Assembly: GCA_905612435.1 (NCBI GenBank)
Contig: CAJQRZ010000031.1
Coordinates: forward strand, 29,268 to 93,267
Direction: 5' to 3'
Length of the DNA stretch: 64,000 bases
From: an uncultured Candidatus Pelagibacter sp.
GTDB taxonomy: Bacteria > Pseudomonadota > Alphaproteobacteria > Pelagibacterales > Pelagibacteraceae
The notes under the pieces were generated by a model that was given only the letters and a program-made list of their open reading frames with translations, was not told the DNA's origin and did not search any database. Shown here piece by piece: positions 26,031 to 35,230 of the stretch. Both the position numbers and the translations under genes were made by a program. Positions within the stretch are counted from its first letter, which is position 1. Each line of letters starts with the position of its first letter.

Positions 26031-26227
26031 TGATTTGTATTAAAGCAGAGATTCACAAAGAGTTATGTGATGTTGATGATAAATTAAAAGCAATTTATCA
26101 CTCTAAAGATACAGTTTGTTTTTATCTTTTAAAAAATAGAAAAAAACGTAATGAATTTTTAGACAGAACTAAAGGAACGAAAAAACAGAACGTAAAACTG
26201 TTTATCAAGAATACCTACCTTAAATGA
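26030..26227 (+). CDS. 65-residue protein of unknown function
   Basis: Unrecognised. Overlaps dapE by one base (TAATG) and the next gene by four (ATGA), so the frame is under translational-coupling constraint and likely real. It begins MICIKAEIHKELCDVDDKLK, has two Cys in the first half and a third in DTVCFYLL, and ends with a basic segment (RTKGTKKQNVKLFIK). No membrane helix or signal peptide. Confidence 0.55.
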   Translation: MICIKAEIHKELCDVDDKLKAIYHSKDTVCFYLLKNRKKRNEFLDRTKGTKKQNVKLFIKNTYLK

Positions 26228-27153
26228 AAACTGGTTTAATAACCTCTGATACTTATCAAAATCATAATACAGGTGCCGGGCATCCAGAAAAAATAGACAG
26301 GGTTACAGTTGTTATAGATAATTTCAAAAAATTAGATAATAAAAATCTTGTTTGGAAGAAGCCAGCAAAATTTGATAAATCTCTTTTAGAGATCACTCAT
26401 AATTCTGACTATATAAATTTTGTTGAAAAATCTTTTCCAGAACAAGGTTTGTCTTTTTTAGATGGTGATACGATTATTTCTCCGGGGAGCAAAGAAGCAA
26501 CCTCTGATGCTGTTGGATCAATCATTACAGCTATTGATGGTGTTCAAAATAACGAATTTAAAAATGCTTTTTGTGCTGTTAGACCTCCAGGACATCATGC
26601 TGAAAAAAGTAAAGCTATGGGTTTTTGTATTTATAATAATGTGGCTGTTGGAGCTCATTATTTATTAAAAAAATATAAATTAAAAAAGGTAGCTATTATT
26701 GATTTTGATGTTCATCACGGAAATGGAACTCAAGATATTTTCTATGATAATGAAAAAGTATTATATATTTCAACTCATCAATTTCCTTATTATCCTGGAA
26801 CTGGAACTGAAAAAGAGAAAGGGAAATATAATAACATATTTAATATCCCATTACCTGCAGGCACTAATTCTGACGAATATCTTAATGCATATGAATTTGT
26901 TCTAAAAAAAATAAAAGAATTTAAACCAGAATTTATATTGCTATCTGCTGGTTTTGATGCCCATAAAGACGATCCATTGGCTCAGTTTCAATTGCAGTCT
27001 GAAGATTTCTACGAGCTTACTAAAAGAACCCTAGAATTATCTAAATTATACTGCCATGGGAAAATTGTTTCTATTTTAGAAGGTGGCTATGACCTTAAGG
27101 CTCTTCAAGAAAGTACTGAGATGCATGTTAATGCTCTCTTAGAATTTAATTGA
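26224..27153 (+). CDS. Histone deacetylase family protein (arginase-like fold)
   Basis: A 309-residue zinc deacetylase/amidohydrolase. Active-site motifs are complete: the tandem His in RPPGHHAEKSKAMGFC (about H124-H125), the zinc ligands in IIDFDVHHGNGT (D162, H164) and GFDAHKDDPL. Bacterial relatives deacetylate polyamines, acetoin-related or protein substrates, and acetyl-lysine is a possible target; the substrate here is unknown. It lies 31 bases upstream of a SET-domain gene on the same strand, a pairing worth noting since both families act on protein lysines in eukaryotes. Length is standard for class II-like bacterial members. Confidence 0.9.
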   Translation: MKTGLITSDTYQNHNTGAGHPEKIDRVTVVIDNFKKLDNKNLVWKKPAKFDKSLLEITHNSDYINFVEKSFPEQGLSFLDGDTIISPGSKEATSDAVGSIITAIDGVQNNEFKNAFCAVRPPGHHAEKSKAMGFCIYNNVAVGAHYLLKKYKLKKVAIIDFDVHHGNGTQDIFYDNEKVLYISTHQFPYYPGTGTEKEKGKYNNIFNIPLPAGTNSDEYLNAYEFVLKKIKEFKPEFILLSAGFDAHKDDPLAQFQLQSEDFYELTKRTLELSKLYCHGKIVSILEGGYDLKALQESTEMHVNALLEFN

Positions 27154-27184
27154 AAATTTTTAAATATTCATTAAAGAACTAGTA

Positions 27185-27673
27185 ATGAAACTCTATGGAA
27201 TTAAAAAATCTAATATTGATAGAAAAGGTCGTGGTCTTTATGCCACTAAAGATATTAAAGAAGGTGCAAGAATTATTGATTATGTTGGAAAAATTATAAC
27301 AAAAAAGCAAACTGAAGAATCTGAAAAATTTGATAACTCTAAACCTATTTATTTATTTAATTTAAATAATAAATATGATCTTGATGGTGATGTTTCTTGG
27401 AATACAGCCCGTTTAATCAATCATTCATGTTCAAACAACTGTGATTACAATGGAACAGGTTTAAAACTATGGGTCATTGCTATAAAGGATATTAAAAAAG
27501 GTGAAGAACTGACTTGTGATTATGGTTTTGGCTATGATGAAAACTTTAAACAATTTAGATGTAAATGTAGCTCTAAGAACTGCTGCGGCTATATAGTCCG
27601 AGCAGAATCAAGATGGCGAATTAATAAAAAATTTAGTATGAGTCTAAAAAAAACTAATAGAATTAATAGATAA
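27185..27673 (+). CDS. SET-domain protein methyltransferase with post-SET cysteines
   Basis: A 162-residue stand-alone SET domain. Hallmarks are in order: RKGRGLYATKDIKEGARI with the start of the fold, RLINHSCSNNC (the NHSC SAM-binding pseudoknot, N79-C82), GEELTCDYGF (catalytic Tyr about Y113), and a post-SET type zinc motif FRCKCSSKNCCGYI (C126, C128, C133). Such proteins use S-adenosylmethionine to methylate lysine; the bacterial target could be a ribosomal or DNA-binding protein, but that is inference. It overlaps the truA 3' end by 11 bases on the other strand. Confidence 0.88.
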   Translation: MKLYGIKKSNIDRKGRGLYATKDIKEGARIIDYVGKIITKKQTEESEKFDNSKPIYLFNLNNKYDLDGDVSWNTARLINHSCSNNCDYNGTGLKLWVIAIKDIKKGEELTCDYGFGYDENFKQFRCKCSSKNCCGYIVRAESRWRINKKFSMSLKKTNRINR

Positions 27674-28403
27674 CTTTTTCCAAAAACAAACCGTGTGCTG
27701 GTGCTGGAGGGGCACAATAAATTCTTTTTTTTGATTTAAAAACTTTTTCAAACTTATTTAAATTCCATTTTCCTTCTGCTAGATATTTTAGACATCCAAC
27801 CATAGATCTTACTTGTTGTTGTAAAAAAGATTGAGATTTAAATTTAATTTCTATTTTATTTTTATTTTTATTTATTTTAACTAATTTCATTGTCTTAATT
27901 GGACTTTTAGCAGTGCAACTAGATGCTCGAAATGTTGAAAAGTCATTAGTCCCTAAAAGTTTTTTCGCTCCTTTTTTCATTACCTTTAAATCTAATTTTT
28001 TTTTAATATGCCACCCCTTATTTTTTTCAATTGAAGGAGTACTAACTCTATTAAAAATAATGTATCTATAAATTCTTTCTTTTGCAGAAAATCTAGCATG
28101 GAAATTTAAATTTCTTTTTTTTATATTTATAATTGAAATTAATTTAATATTTAAAAAATAATTTATTGAATTTAAGAATTTATCTAAATTTTCAATTTTC
28201 TTTTTACAATCAAAGTGAGCAGATTGCTCAATGGCGTGAACACCAGAATCTGTTCGCCCAGAACCAATAATTTTTATTTTTGCCTTTAAAATTTTAGAAA
28301 TTTTAGTCTGAATTAATTTTTGAATAGATCTACCTTTAGATTGAATTTGCCAACCAATAAAATCTGTTCCAACATATTCAATTAAAATTTGATACCTATA
28401 CAT
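27663..28403 (-). CDS. truA: tRNA pseudouridine synthase A
   Basis: Forms pseudouridine at positions 38-40 of the tRNA anticodon arm. Catalytic Asp is in GSGRTDSGVHA (D52), with YRYQILIEYVGTDFIGWQ at the N-terminus and FLQQQVRSMVGCL near the C-terminus, all typical of TruA. Length 246 is normal. Its start overlaps fmt by 8 bases; order def-fmt-truA forms a translation-related transcript. Confidence 0.96.
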   Translation of the reverse strand: MYRYQILIEYVGTDFIGWQIQSKGRSIQKLIQTKISKILKAKIKIIGSGRTDSGVHAIEQSAHFDCKKKIENLDKFLNSINYFLNIKLISIINIKKRNLNFHARFSAKERIYRYIIFNRVSTPSIEKNKGWHIKKKLDLKVMKKGAKKLLGTNDFSTFRASSCTAKSPIKTMKLVKINKNKNKIEIKFKSQSFLQQQVRSMVGCLKYLAEGKWNLNKFEKVFKSKKRIYCAPPAPAHGLFLEKVIY

Positions 28404-29328
28404 TATTTAAATTTGTTCCTTTTTTCATTTGGGAACCAACTATAAATTCATTAATATTTTGAGTTCTTTTTCCTTGTCTTTGTATATATATGACTTTAAT
28501 TGATTTTTTATTACCACAACTAATCTGCAAATAATCATCTAATACATCACCAATTTTTCCAACGCCAAGTGCTAATTCAGCTTTTAAAATCTTATATCTC
28601 TCCCCTTTGTAGATAAAGAACGCTCCAGGATTTGGATATAATCCATTTATTTTACCAATAATATTCTCTGCAGAGTCGTCCCATTTTATTTGACTTTCAG
28701 ATTTATCAATTTTAAATGCATATGTTGCCTCACTATGGTTTTGTTCTTTAAATTCTATTTTATCCTCTAGTATATCATCAATATTATCCAATATTTTTTT
28801 CGCTGCTAATAAAGAAAGTTTTTCTGAAATTGTTTCTGCATTATCATTATCTGCAATTTCTATTTTATAGGAATTGCATACGGGTCCTGTGTCTAGTTTT
28901 TCTCCTATTTTCATAACACTAACCCCAGTTTCTTTTTCTAAATTCATAATTGATCTTTGGATTGGTGCGGCCCCCCTCCATTTTGGAAGAAGTGATGCAT
29001 GAATATTAATAAATCCTTTTTTAGTTAAACTTAAAAATTCTTTTGGAATAATTTGACCATAAGCTACCACAATTGCTATATCGGGATCTAAATTTTTTAA
29101 ATATTCATATTCTTCTTTATTATTTTTTAAAGAATCGGGCGCTCTATACTCTATGTTTAATGTCTCTGAGATTCCTTGGATAGGTGATTTATTAATTCTT
29201 TGACCTCTTTGAGATTTTTTTGGAGGCTGTGTATAAACCACAGATATAGGATATCCATTTTGATATAATGACTTTAATATTGGTACAGCAAAAAAAGGTG
29301 TACCCATAAAGACAATTTTTTTTAACAT
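28396..29328 (-). CDS. fmt: Methionyl-tRNA formyltransferase
   Basis: Formylates initiator Met-tRNA using 10-formyl-tetrahydrofolate. FMGTPFFAVPIL opens the Rossmann-like domain, followed by the folate/catalytic NIHASLLPKWRGAAPIQRSI (Asn, His) and TGVSVMKIGEKLDTGP (Asp), with a C-terminal OB-like domain. Length 310 is standard. It lies 3 bases from def and overlaps truA, so formylation and deformylation enzymes are made together. Confidence 0.97.
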   Translation of the reverse strand: MLKKIVFMGTPFFAVPILKSLYQNGYPISVVYTQPPKKSQRGQRINKSPIQGISETLNIEYRAPDSLKNNKEEYEYLKNLDPDIAIVVAYGQIIPKEFLSLTKKGFINIHASLLPKWRGAAPIQRSIMNLEKETGVSVMKIGEKLDTGPVCNSYKIEIADNDNAETISEKLSLLAAKKILDNIDDILEDKIEFKEQNHSEATYAFKIDKSESQIKWDDSAENIIGKINGLYPNPGAFFIYKGERYKILKAELALGVGKIGDVLDDYLQISCGNKKSIKVIYIQRQGKRTQNINEFIVGSQMKKGTNLNNV

Positions 29329-29331
29329 TTG

Positions 29332-29850
29332 CTAAACAACTATTCTATTATACTTAGTTTTAGAAAGTTTTTTAATAATCATTGATTTTTTTAATTTAGA
29401 CAAATAATCAATAAATAAAATGCCCTCTAAGTGGTCTATTTCATGTTGTATGCATGTTGCTAATAATCCATTGGCCTTTAACAATTGTTTATTTCCTAGA
29501 TAATCTAAATATGCTACTTCACACATATTTGGACGCTCTATTTCTGCAAATTGATCAGGAACTGATAGACATCCTTCTTCATATGTTGTTTTTTCAGAAT
29601 TCTTATTTTTAATTACTGGATTAACTAAATACATTGGTTCTTTAATATTTTTGTCCCTACTTGTATCCATAACAATAATTCTTTTCGGAATTCCAATTTG
29701 AATTGCTGCGAGGCCAATTCCAGGTGCTGCATACATGGTATCAAGCATATCATCCATTAACTTTCTCTCTTCATCACCAACTTTTTCAACTGACTCAGAA
29801 ACTTGCCGCAATAATATATTTGGTTCTGTTAAAATTGTTTTAACTGACAT
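29332..29850 (-). CDS. def: Peptide deformylase
   Basis: Fe/Zn metalloprotease removing the N-formyl group from nascent proteins. All three motifs are present: GIGLAAIQIG (motif 1, with Ala-Ile for the usual Ala-Pro/Asn-Gln context), EGCLSVP (metal Cys) and QHEIDHLEG (two metal His and catalytic Glu). Length 172. First gene of def-fmt-truA; 26 bases separate it from the exported-protein gene upstream on the same strand. Confidence 0.97.
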   Translation of the reverse strand: MSVKTILTEPNILLRQVSESVEKVGDEERKLMDDMLDTMYAAPGIGLAAIQIGIPKRIIVMDTSRDKNIKEPMYLVNPVIKNKNSEKTTYEEGCLSVPDQFAEIERPNMCEVAYLDYLGNKQLLKANGLLATCIQHEIDHLEGILFIDYLSKLKKSMIIKKLSKTKYNRIVV

Positions 29851-29876
29851 AATTTTTGATTATTTTATTATAATTT

Positions 29877-31640
29877 TTATATTTTTAAAGGAAGAATTTT
29901 TAAAAGTATTTTATTTCTTAAAGGATCAATATTAAGCTGATTTAGGGCATTTATAATAAAATATAATGATTGTGGCTCTATATTTTTTAACTGATCTGGG
30001 CCTATTACTTCAATGAGTCTTAGTAAAACCAAGCCCATTTCATCATTATTTATTAAAACTTGAATATCTATTGGCATGTTCGAGTCATCTACTTCATAAA
30101 GATCTTTATACTTTTTTGGAATTACAATTCCATCAGATTTTAAAGACTCCAATAAAATTAGGTCTTTCGTTGAAACAAAATAATTTTTGTCTTTTTTTAT
30201 CTTTTTTAACACATCTATTAAATCTTTTTTAATATTTTTCTTACCAGTATCTTTTTTAAAATAATTTATTAATTTAGATTGATGTATAATCTTGTTATTA
30301 ATTTTTATTTTTTTTATATTTTCTTCTTCTTTTATAATAAAACTACTATAAAAACTTGTGTAATCAGAAGAGATATCGTCCATATTCATGCTTTTTAAAA
30401 TCTTGATTAATTCGAAGTTAAAAGCATTAGAAATATTTTCTTTTATAAATGAGTCTTTTAAAATTTTTATTAATTCTATTTTTTTTTTAGTTTCGCTTGT
30501 AATTAAAATTCCTTGATAAATTAATGCTCTAGCTTCTATATTAGATAAAAGTTTGTATGAGTCTTTAATTGTTAAAAGTTGATTTATATTAAATTGAAAT
30601 CTTTTATAAAGATCAAATAAGTCTTTTTCTGAATAATTACCTTGATGGGTAGCTTTCTCAATTAAAGAAATTTTATTTGCATCTTTTAAATCAACATTTT
30701 GAATACTATCTAATAAATTTGAAGTAGAAAGATAATTCCAAATACTTTTTGATGTAGTATCGTTAGGCTCAAATTCAAAATTTGGATTTGTCCGGTGGGA
30801 CAAATGAAAATCTAAAATTGATCTTTCAGAGATATCTTGATCAATTTCTGTTGTATACTTCATTAAATAATTATATTTTTTTTCAAAAAAAGTATCTTCA
30901 AAACCAAACTCCTTTTTTAATTCAAATAATACTTGAGCTTGTTCTCTTTGATTGTTGTTAATTAAACAATAAATATTAAATTTATATAGATATTCATCAA
31001 TTAAAATTTTATTTATCTTTGAAAATATTTTACACGATTTTTCAATATTAGAATTGGATAAATATTGATCAACTAGTAATTTAATTAATTTTTCATTTCC
31101 ATCTACGCTTTGATTTTTAATTATATATTCTTCAATTAATTGTAAATCATCATTTATAATCAACCAATCAGATTTTAGTTTTAGAAATTCTTCTGTAGAC
31201 ATATTTTTATTAGGATAATAAGTATTTGTCAAAAATAAAATATTTAAAATTTCTTTAGCATCTTCTGACAATTTAATTTTTTTAATTTTATTAAAAAGAT
31301 TTACGATCTCATGACCATTAGAATTAAGCCACATATCAATTGTCAAACCATTTTCTGCTGGGTCGTATAATCCGACAATCCCTATTTCCTTAGATGATAA
31401 TGTTTCATCCTGCTCTATAGATAAATTATTTTGTTTTTGAGTTTGTATTTCATAAATTGATTTTTTGTTTGAATCTTGATCTTCATTTTTTTCAATATTA
31501 TCTTTTTTAATTTCTGGTTTTGGAGTTTTTATGTTCCATATATCCACAGGTTCATTCGAATATACCTTTAAAACTTGTAAGAAAAAAAATATTAAGATAA
31601 TAAAAAAATTTTTTTTACTTAATAACTTTAAGATTTTCAT
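29877..31640 (-). CDS. Large exported or membrane-anchored protein of unknown function
   Basis: Not recognised by function. From the ATG at 31640 it has 587 residues: a signal peptide or anchor (KNFFIILIFFFLQVLKVYSN), a polar Lys/Asp/Glu/Asn linker of about 60 residues, then a long alpha-helical region with motifs such as IGIVGLYDPAENGL and LIINDDLQLIEEYI, and an end with GLVLLRLIEVIGPDQLKN and LYFIINALNQLNIDPLRNKI. The end resembles a conserved alphaproteobacterial envelope protein of unknown role. An in-frame TTG at 31658 gives a longer form that I consider less likely. It overlaps the next upstream small gene by 26 bases. Confidence 0.65.
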   Translation of the reverse strand: MKILKLLSKKNFFIILIFFFLQVLKVYSNEPVDIWNIKTPKPEIKKDNIEKNEDQDSNKKSIYEIQTQKQNNLSIEQDETLSSKEIGIVGLYDPAENGLTIDMWLNSNGHEIVNLFNKIKKIKLSEDAKEILNILFLTNTYYPNKNMSTEEFLKLKSDWLIINDDLQLIEEYIIKNQSVDGNEKLIKLLVDQYLSNSNIEKSCKIFSKINKILIDEYLYKFNIYCLINNNQREQAQVLFELKKEFGFEDTFFEKKYNYLMKYTTEIDQDISERSILDFHLSHRTNPNFEFEPNDTTSKSIWNYLSTSNLLDSIQNVDLKDANKISLIEKATHQGNYSEKDLFDLYKRFQFNINQLLTIKDSYKLLSNIEARALIYQGILITSETKKKIELIKILKDSFIKENISNAFNFELIKILKSMNMDDISSDYTSFYSSFIIKEEENIKKIKINNKIIHQSKLINYFKKDTGKKNIKKDLIDVLKKIKKDKNYFVSTKDLILLESLKSDGIVIPKKYKDLYEVDDSNMPIDIQVLINNDEMGLVLLRLIEVIGPDQLKNIEPQSLYFIINALNQLNIDPLRNKILLKILPLKI

Positions 31641-31800
31641 TAGATATAATCTTTTCAATTTTTTTATTAGGATATGGAAAATCTATTTTATCTATCAATA
31701 TCATTAAAATAGAAAACAGAAAAATTATCAATAAAACTTTAATTGATATTCTTATTAAAGTTCCTTGTTTGCCAGTACTTGTATTTCTTTGTAATTGCAT
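31615..31800 (-). CDS. 61-residue single-pass membrane protein
   Basis: Unrecognised. Starts MQLQRNTSTGKQGTLIRISI, has one hydrophobic helix (VLLIIFLFSILMILI) and a short polar C-terminus. Its 3' end overlaps the large exported protein by 26 bases, implying coupled expression, and it lies 57 bases from aroK on the other strand. A role with its neighbour in the envelope is only a guess. Confidence 0.6.
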   Translation of the reverse strand: MQLQRNTSTGKQGTLIRISIKVLLIIFLFSILMILIDKIDFPYPNKKIEKIISNENLKVIK

Positions 31801-31857
31801 ATATTGTCTATTAATTTCAAATTAAGACATATTTATGTTTTTTCAATAAAGAAACTT

Positions 31858-32370
31858 ATGAAATTTAAAAAAAACCTAGTTTTACTAGGGATGATGGGAT
31901 CAGGCAAATCTACTATAGGTCGCCTGATTTCAAAAGAATTAAACCAAAAATTTATAGACATTGACGATATAATTGAAGAAGAAACAAATATGAAAATCTA
32001 TGAAATTTTTTTAAAAAAAGGGGAAAATTTTTTCAGAAATTTAGAAGAGAAAATCACTCTTAAGTCATTAAATAATCACAATACTATCATCTCTTTGGGT
32101 GGAGGAGCTTTTATAAATCATAAAATTAGGAAAGACGTATTAAAAAAACATCTATCATTTTGGCTAAACTGGAATAATCATACTCTATTAAATAGAATTA
32201 AAAAAAGTAAAAAAAGACCAATAACAATTAATTCTACTGAATCTAAACTTTTGGAATTAATAAAAATTAGATCTAAAATATACTCAAAAGCAAAATTTAA
32301 AATAAATTGCCACCAATTTTCAAAAGCAGAAATAACAAAAAAAATTATAAAATTATATGAAAAAAATTAA
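31858..32370 (+). CDS. aroK: Shikimate kinase
   Basis: Phosphorylates shikimate in aromatic amino acid synthesis. The ATG at 31858 gives MKFKKNLVLLGMMGSGKSTI with the Walker A GMMGSGKST in its normal place; a TTG 63 bases upstream would add an unsupported extension. Further marks are DIDDIIEEE (shikimate-binding Asp), FRNLEEK and ISLGGGAF. The 170-residue length is right. It overlaps aroB by 14 bases, the common aroK-aroB pair. Confidence 0.94.
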   Translation: MKFKKNLVLLGMMGSGKSTIGRLISKELNQKFIDIDDIIEEETNMKIYEIFLKKGENFFRNLEEKITLKSLNNHNTIISLGGGAFINHKIRKDVLKKHLSFWLNWNNHTLLNRIKKSKKRPITINSTESKLLELIKIRSKIYSKAKFKINCHQFSKAEITKKIIKLYEKN

Positions 32371-33463
32371 GATTAACATTAAAACTAAAACTAGCAATTA
32401 TCCAATAATTATTGGATCAGGCTTAATTAACAACCTAACAAAAATATTTAATGATAATTCAATAAAATTTAGTAAATGTTTATTAGTTATAGATAATAAA
32501 ATACCTAAAAATTTTATTAACAAAGTTCTTAAGTCTTTAAAAAATAAAAAAAAAATTATCTCATACTTTAATGCAAGTGAAAAAAATAAAAATATAATTA
32601 GCTCTAATAAAATTTTAGAATTGTTACTTAAAAAAAATTTTCATAGAAATGATTGTTTAATATCAATAGGTGGAGGTATTACAGGAGATGTGTCAGGCTT
32701 TGCATCAAGTATATTCAAAAGAGGTATTAAATTCATCAATATTCCAACTACCTTATTATCCCAGGTCGATTCATCAATTGGTGGTAAAACAGGAATAAAT
32801 TCAAAATATGGAAAAAATTTAATTGGATCATTTTATCAACCAAGTATAGTTATATCAGATATTGATTTTTTAAAAACATTACCAAGAAGAGAAATTGTTT
32901 GCGGATATGGAGAAATTTTAAAACACTCACTAATTTCTAATAAAAAATTTTTTTTATTTTTAGAACAAAACGCATCAAAAATTTTAGATCTAAAAACTCC
33001 ATATATAGAAAAATCAATTAAAGAAAGCTGTTTAATCAAAAAAAATATTATTCAAATAGATGAAAATGAAAAAAATTTAAGAAAAGTATTAAATTTTGGT
33101 CATACATTTGCTCATGCTTACGAAGCAGTGTTAAAATATTCAAAAAAACTTAATCATGGTGAAGCAGTTTTGCTTGGTATCATGAGTGCTTCAAAATTCA
33201 GCCTTAAACAAAAACTATTAAATAAAAAAGAATTTGAACTAATAAAAAATCACCTAACTAAATTTAAACTGCCAAACAATATCAATAATAATTTTACAAA
33301 AAAAAATTTAAACCAAATTATTTCATTTATGGAAAAAGATAAAAAAAATAATAATCAAAAAATTAACCTTGTATTGCTGAAAAAAATAGGAAGTCCCCAT
33401 CTTGGGCTTAATTTTCAAAATAAAGAATTGCACTCTTTTTTAAAAAAAGAGTTAATTAATTAA
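32357..33463 (+). CDS. aroB: 3-dehydroquinate synthase
   Basis: Converts DAHP to dehydroquinate, using NAD and a divalent metal. Visible marks: ISIGGGITGDVSGFASSIFK (NAD-binding), NIPTTLLSQVDSSIGGKTGI, and metal ligands in YGEILKHSLI, NFGHTFAHAYE and LNHGEAVLLG. Length 368. It overlaps aroK at its start and bolA at its end (12 bases, convergent). Confidence 0.96.
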   Translation: MKKIKINIKTKTSNYPIIIGSGLINNLTKIFNDNSIKFSKCLLVIDNKIPKNFINKVLKSLKNKKKIISYFNASEKNKNIISSNKILELLLKKNFHRNDCLISIGGGITGDVSGFASSIFKRGIKFINIPTTLLSQVDSSIGGKTGINSKYGKNLIGSFYQPSIVISDIDFLKTLPRREIVCGYGEILKHSLISNKKFFLFLEQNASKILDLKTPYIEKSIKESCLIKKNIIQIDENEKNLRKVLNFGHTFAHAYEAVLKYSKKLNHGEAVLLGIMSASKFSLKQKLLNKKEFELIKNHLTKFKLPNNINNNFTKKNLNQIISFMEKDKKNNNQKINLVLLKKIGSPHLGLNFQNKELHSFLKKELIN

Positions 33464-33712
33464 AATTTGGATAGAGTGAATATATTTTTTTAATTCTTCG
33501 TCTAATATCTTATAAATAACTCTCATAGCAGTGACTTTGGGCGTTTTACTGAGTTCTTTAGATGCAATGGTTAATTTTAAATGAAACTTTCCTTCTTCAT
33601 TTGATTTATGGTTTTTATGGAGAAAAGATTTGTCTTCAATTTTTAAACATTCGATTTGCAAACTTTTTTTTAATTTTCTTTCTACGATTTTAATTAATTG
33701 ATTTATATTCAT
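33452..33712 (-). CDS. BolA family protein
   Basis: An 86-residue BolA-fold protein. LKIEDKSFLHKNHKSNEEGKFHL (cited by its core DKSFLHKNH) and the FHLKLTIASKELSKTPKVT segment match the family, including the His residues that bind a [2Fe-2S] cluster with monothiol glutaredoxin. Such proteins act in Fe-S trafficking or envelope regulation. It sits divergently 26 bases from a J-domain gene; in other alphaproteobacteria a bolA gene also borders the dnaJ-like-cobS-cobT cluster. Confidence 0.85.
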   Translation of the reverse strand: MNINQLIKIVERKLKKSLQIECLKIEDKSFLHKNHKSNEEGKFHLKLTIASKELSKTPKVTAMRVIYKILDEELKKYIHSIQILIN

Positions 33713-33738
33713 AAATATTATTTATATTATTATATACT

Positions 33739-34266
33739 ATGAAAAATATTTGTGATTGGAATAATTGTTTTGAAATTGGCGAGTATAAAGCTCCTATAGA
33801 AAAAGATAATAGTAAAAACTATAGAATGCTTTGTTTAAACCATGTTAAAGAGTTTAATAAAAATTGGAATTATTTTTCAGGAATGAATGACGATCAAGTA
33901 TTTAATTTTTTAAAATCTGATATGACTTGGCATAAACCTACTCAAAGCTTTAGCTCTTCTGACAATTTTTTTAAAGTTCTTTGGAACAATGCACTAAAGG
34001 ATGAATTTGATAGATCTAAACTTAAAAGCCAATTTAATCACATGAGTCAGTTTAAATTCGATCATAATGATGTTAAAGCTTTTGGAATTCTTGGGGTCAC
34101 AGTTGGTCTAAAATGGGAAAAAATTCAACATAAATTCAAAACACTTGTCAAAAAATTTCACCCTGATATTAATTTAGGAAATAAAAAATATGAAGAAAAG
34201 TTAAAGCTAGTTACTTTGGCATATACACAATTAAAAAATACTTATAGAGAAAAAATTGACAACTAA
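33739..34266 (+). CDS. J-domain (DnaJ-like) protein
   Basis: A 175-residue protein whose last ~65 residues form a J domain: [20 protein letters not shown] and [11 protein letters not shown] with the HPD tripeptide (H141-D143), then [18 protein letters not shown]. The N-terminal half has CDWNNC and MLCLNH, a possible small zinc site. It would stimulate an Hsp70 on a specific client. It overlaps cobS by 11 bases; the conserved pairing with cobS/cobT suggests a chaperone role for that AAA/VWA pair, which is inference. Confidence 0.85.
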   Translation: MKNICDWNNCFEIGEYKAPIEKDNSKNYRMLCLNHVKEFNKNWNYFSGMNDDQVFNFLKSDMTWHKPTQSFSSSDNFFKVLWNNALKDEFDRSKLKSQFNHMSQFKFDHNDVKAFGILGVTVGLKWEKIQHKFKTLVKKFHPDINLGNKKYEEKLKLVTLAYTQLKNTYREKIDN

Positions 34267-35230
34267 TTTAAATATACAACCAGATATTAAGATTTCTATT
34301 AAACAAACATTTGGATTTGAATCTGAAATGCAAATAGATGGCTTTTCAAAAAAAAATGAATTTGTTCCAGAAATTGATACAAATTATAAATTTGATCGAG
34401 ATACAACTTTAGCTATTCTATCTGGTTTTGCTTTTAACAAAAGAGTTTTGGTTAATGGCTATCATGGGACGGGTAAAAGCACCCATATTGAACAAGTTGC
34501 AGCAAGACTTAATTGGCCTTGCATAAGGATCAACTTGGACAGCCATATTAGCAGAATTGATTTAATTGGAAAAGATGCGATTGTTCTTAAAGATGGAAAA
34601 CAAGTTACAGAATTTAAAGAAGGAATTTTGCCTTGGTCAATTCAAAATTCTATTGCTTTAGTTTTTGATGAATATGACGCTGGTAGACCTGACGTTATGT
34701 TTGTCATTCAAAGAGTATTAGAGGCTGATGGTAGTTTTACTCTTTTAGATAAAAATAAAGTAATAAAACAAAATAAATATTTTAGACTTTTTGCAACTTC
34801 AAATACTATTGGTTTAGGTGACACAACTGGGTTGTACCATGGAACGCAACAAATAAATCAAGCTGCAATGGACAGATGGAATATTGTAACCTCTCTTAAC
34901 TATTTAAGTTTAGATAAAGAAATGGAAATTGTTTTAGCTAAAAATAAAAGTTTTAGTAATACTAAAGGTAAAGAAAATATTGCAAATATGATAAAAGTTG
35001 CGTCCTTAACCAGAAAAGGTTTTATTGCTGGGGATATATCAACAGTAATGAGTCCTAGAACTGTTTTACATTGGGCAGAAAATACTGAAATATTTAAAGA
35101 TACTGGTTATGCGTTTAGGGTTACTTTTTTAAACAAATGTGATGAGACAGAAAAAAATATTATAGCTGAATATTATCAAAGATGTTTTGGGGAAGAGTTA
35201 CCAGAATCAATGATAAATATTCAAATATAA
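34256..35230 (+). CDS. cobS: CobS-like AAA+ ATPase
   Basis: MoxR/midasin-type AAA+ ATPase resembling the CobS subunit of aerobic cobaltochelatase. Walker A is [11 protein letters not shown] (about residues 68-76), Walker [10 protein letters not shown], then sensor 1 [12 protein letters not shown] and the arginine-finger region. The start is TTG at 34256, overlapping the J-domain gene; no ATG is well placed. Paired with CobT it normally acts with the CobN metal-binding subunit, which is not in this window. SAR11 bacteria are generally considered unable to make B12 de novo, so the biological role may differ from the name. Confidence 0.88.
   Translation: MTTNLNIQPDIKISIKQTFGFESEMQIDGFSKKNEFVPEIDTNYKFDRDTTLAILSGFAFNKRVLVNGYHGTGKSTHIEQVAARLNWPCIRINLDSHISRIDLIGKDAIVLKDGKQVTEFKEGILPWSIQNSIALVFDEYDAGRPDVMFVIQRVLEADGSFTLLDKNKVIKQNKYFRLFATSNTIGLGDTTGLYHGTQQINQAAMDRWNIVTSLNYLSLDKEMEIVLAKNKSFSNTKGKENIANMIKVASLTRKGFIAGDISTVMSPRTVLHWAENTEIFKDTGYAFRVTFLNKCDETEKNIIAEYYQRCFGEELPESMINIQI

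Noticed and set aside
31795..31857. TTG-initiated extension of aroK
   Set aside because: The P-loop would be displaced from its normal N-terminal position; the ATG at 31858 gives the standard length.
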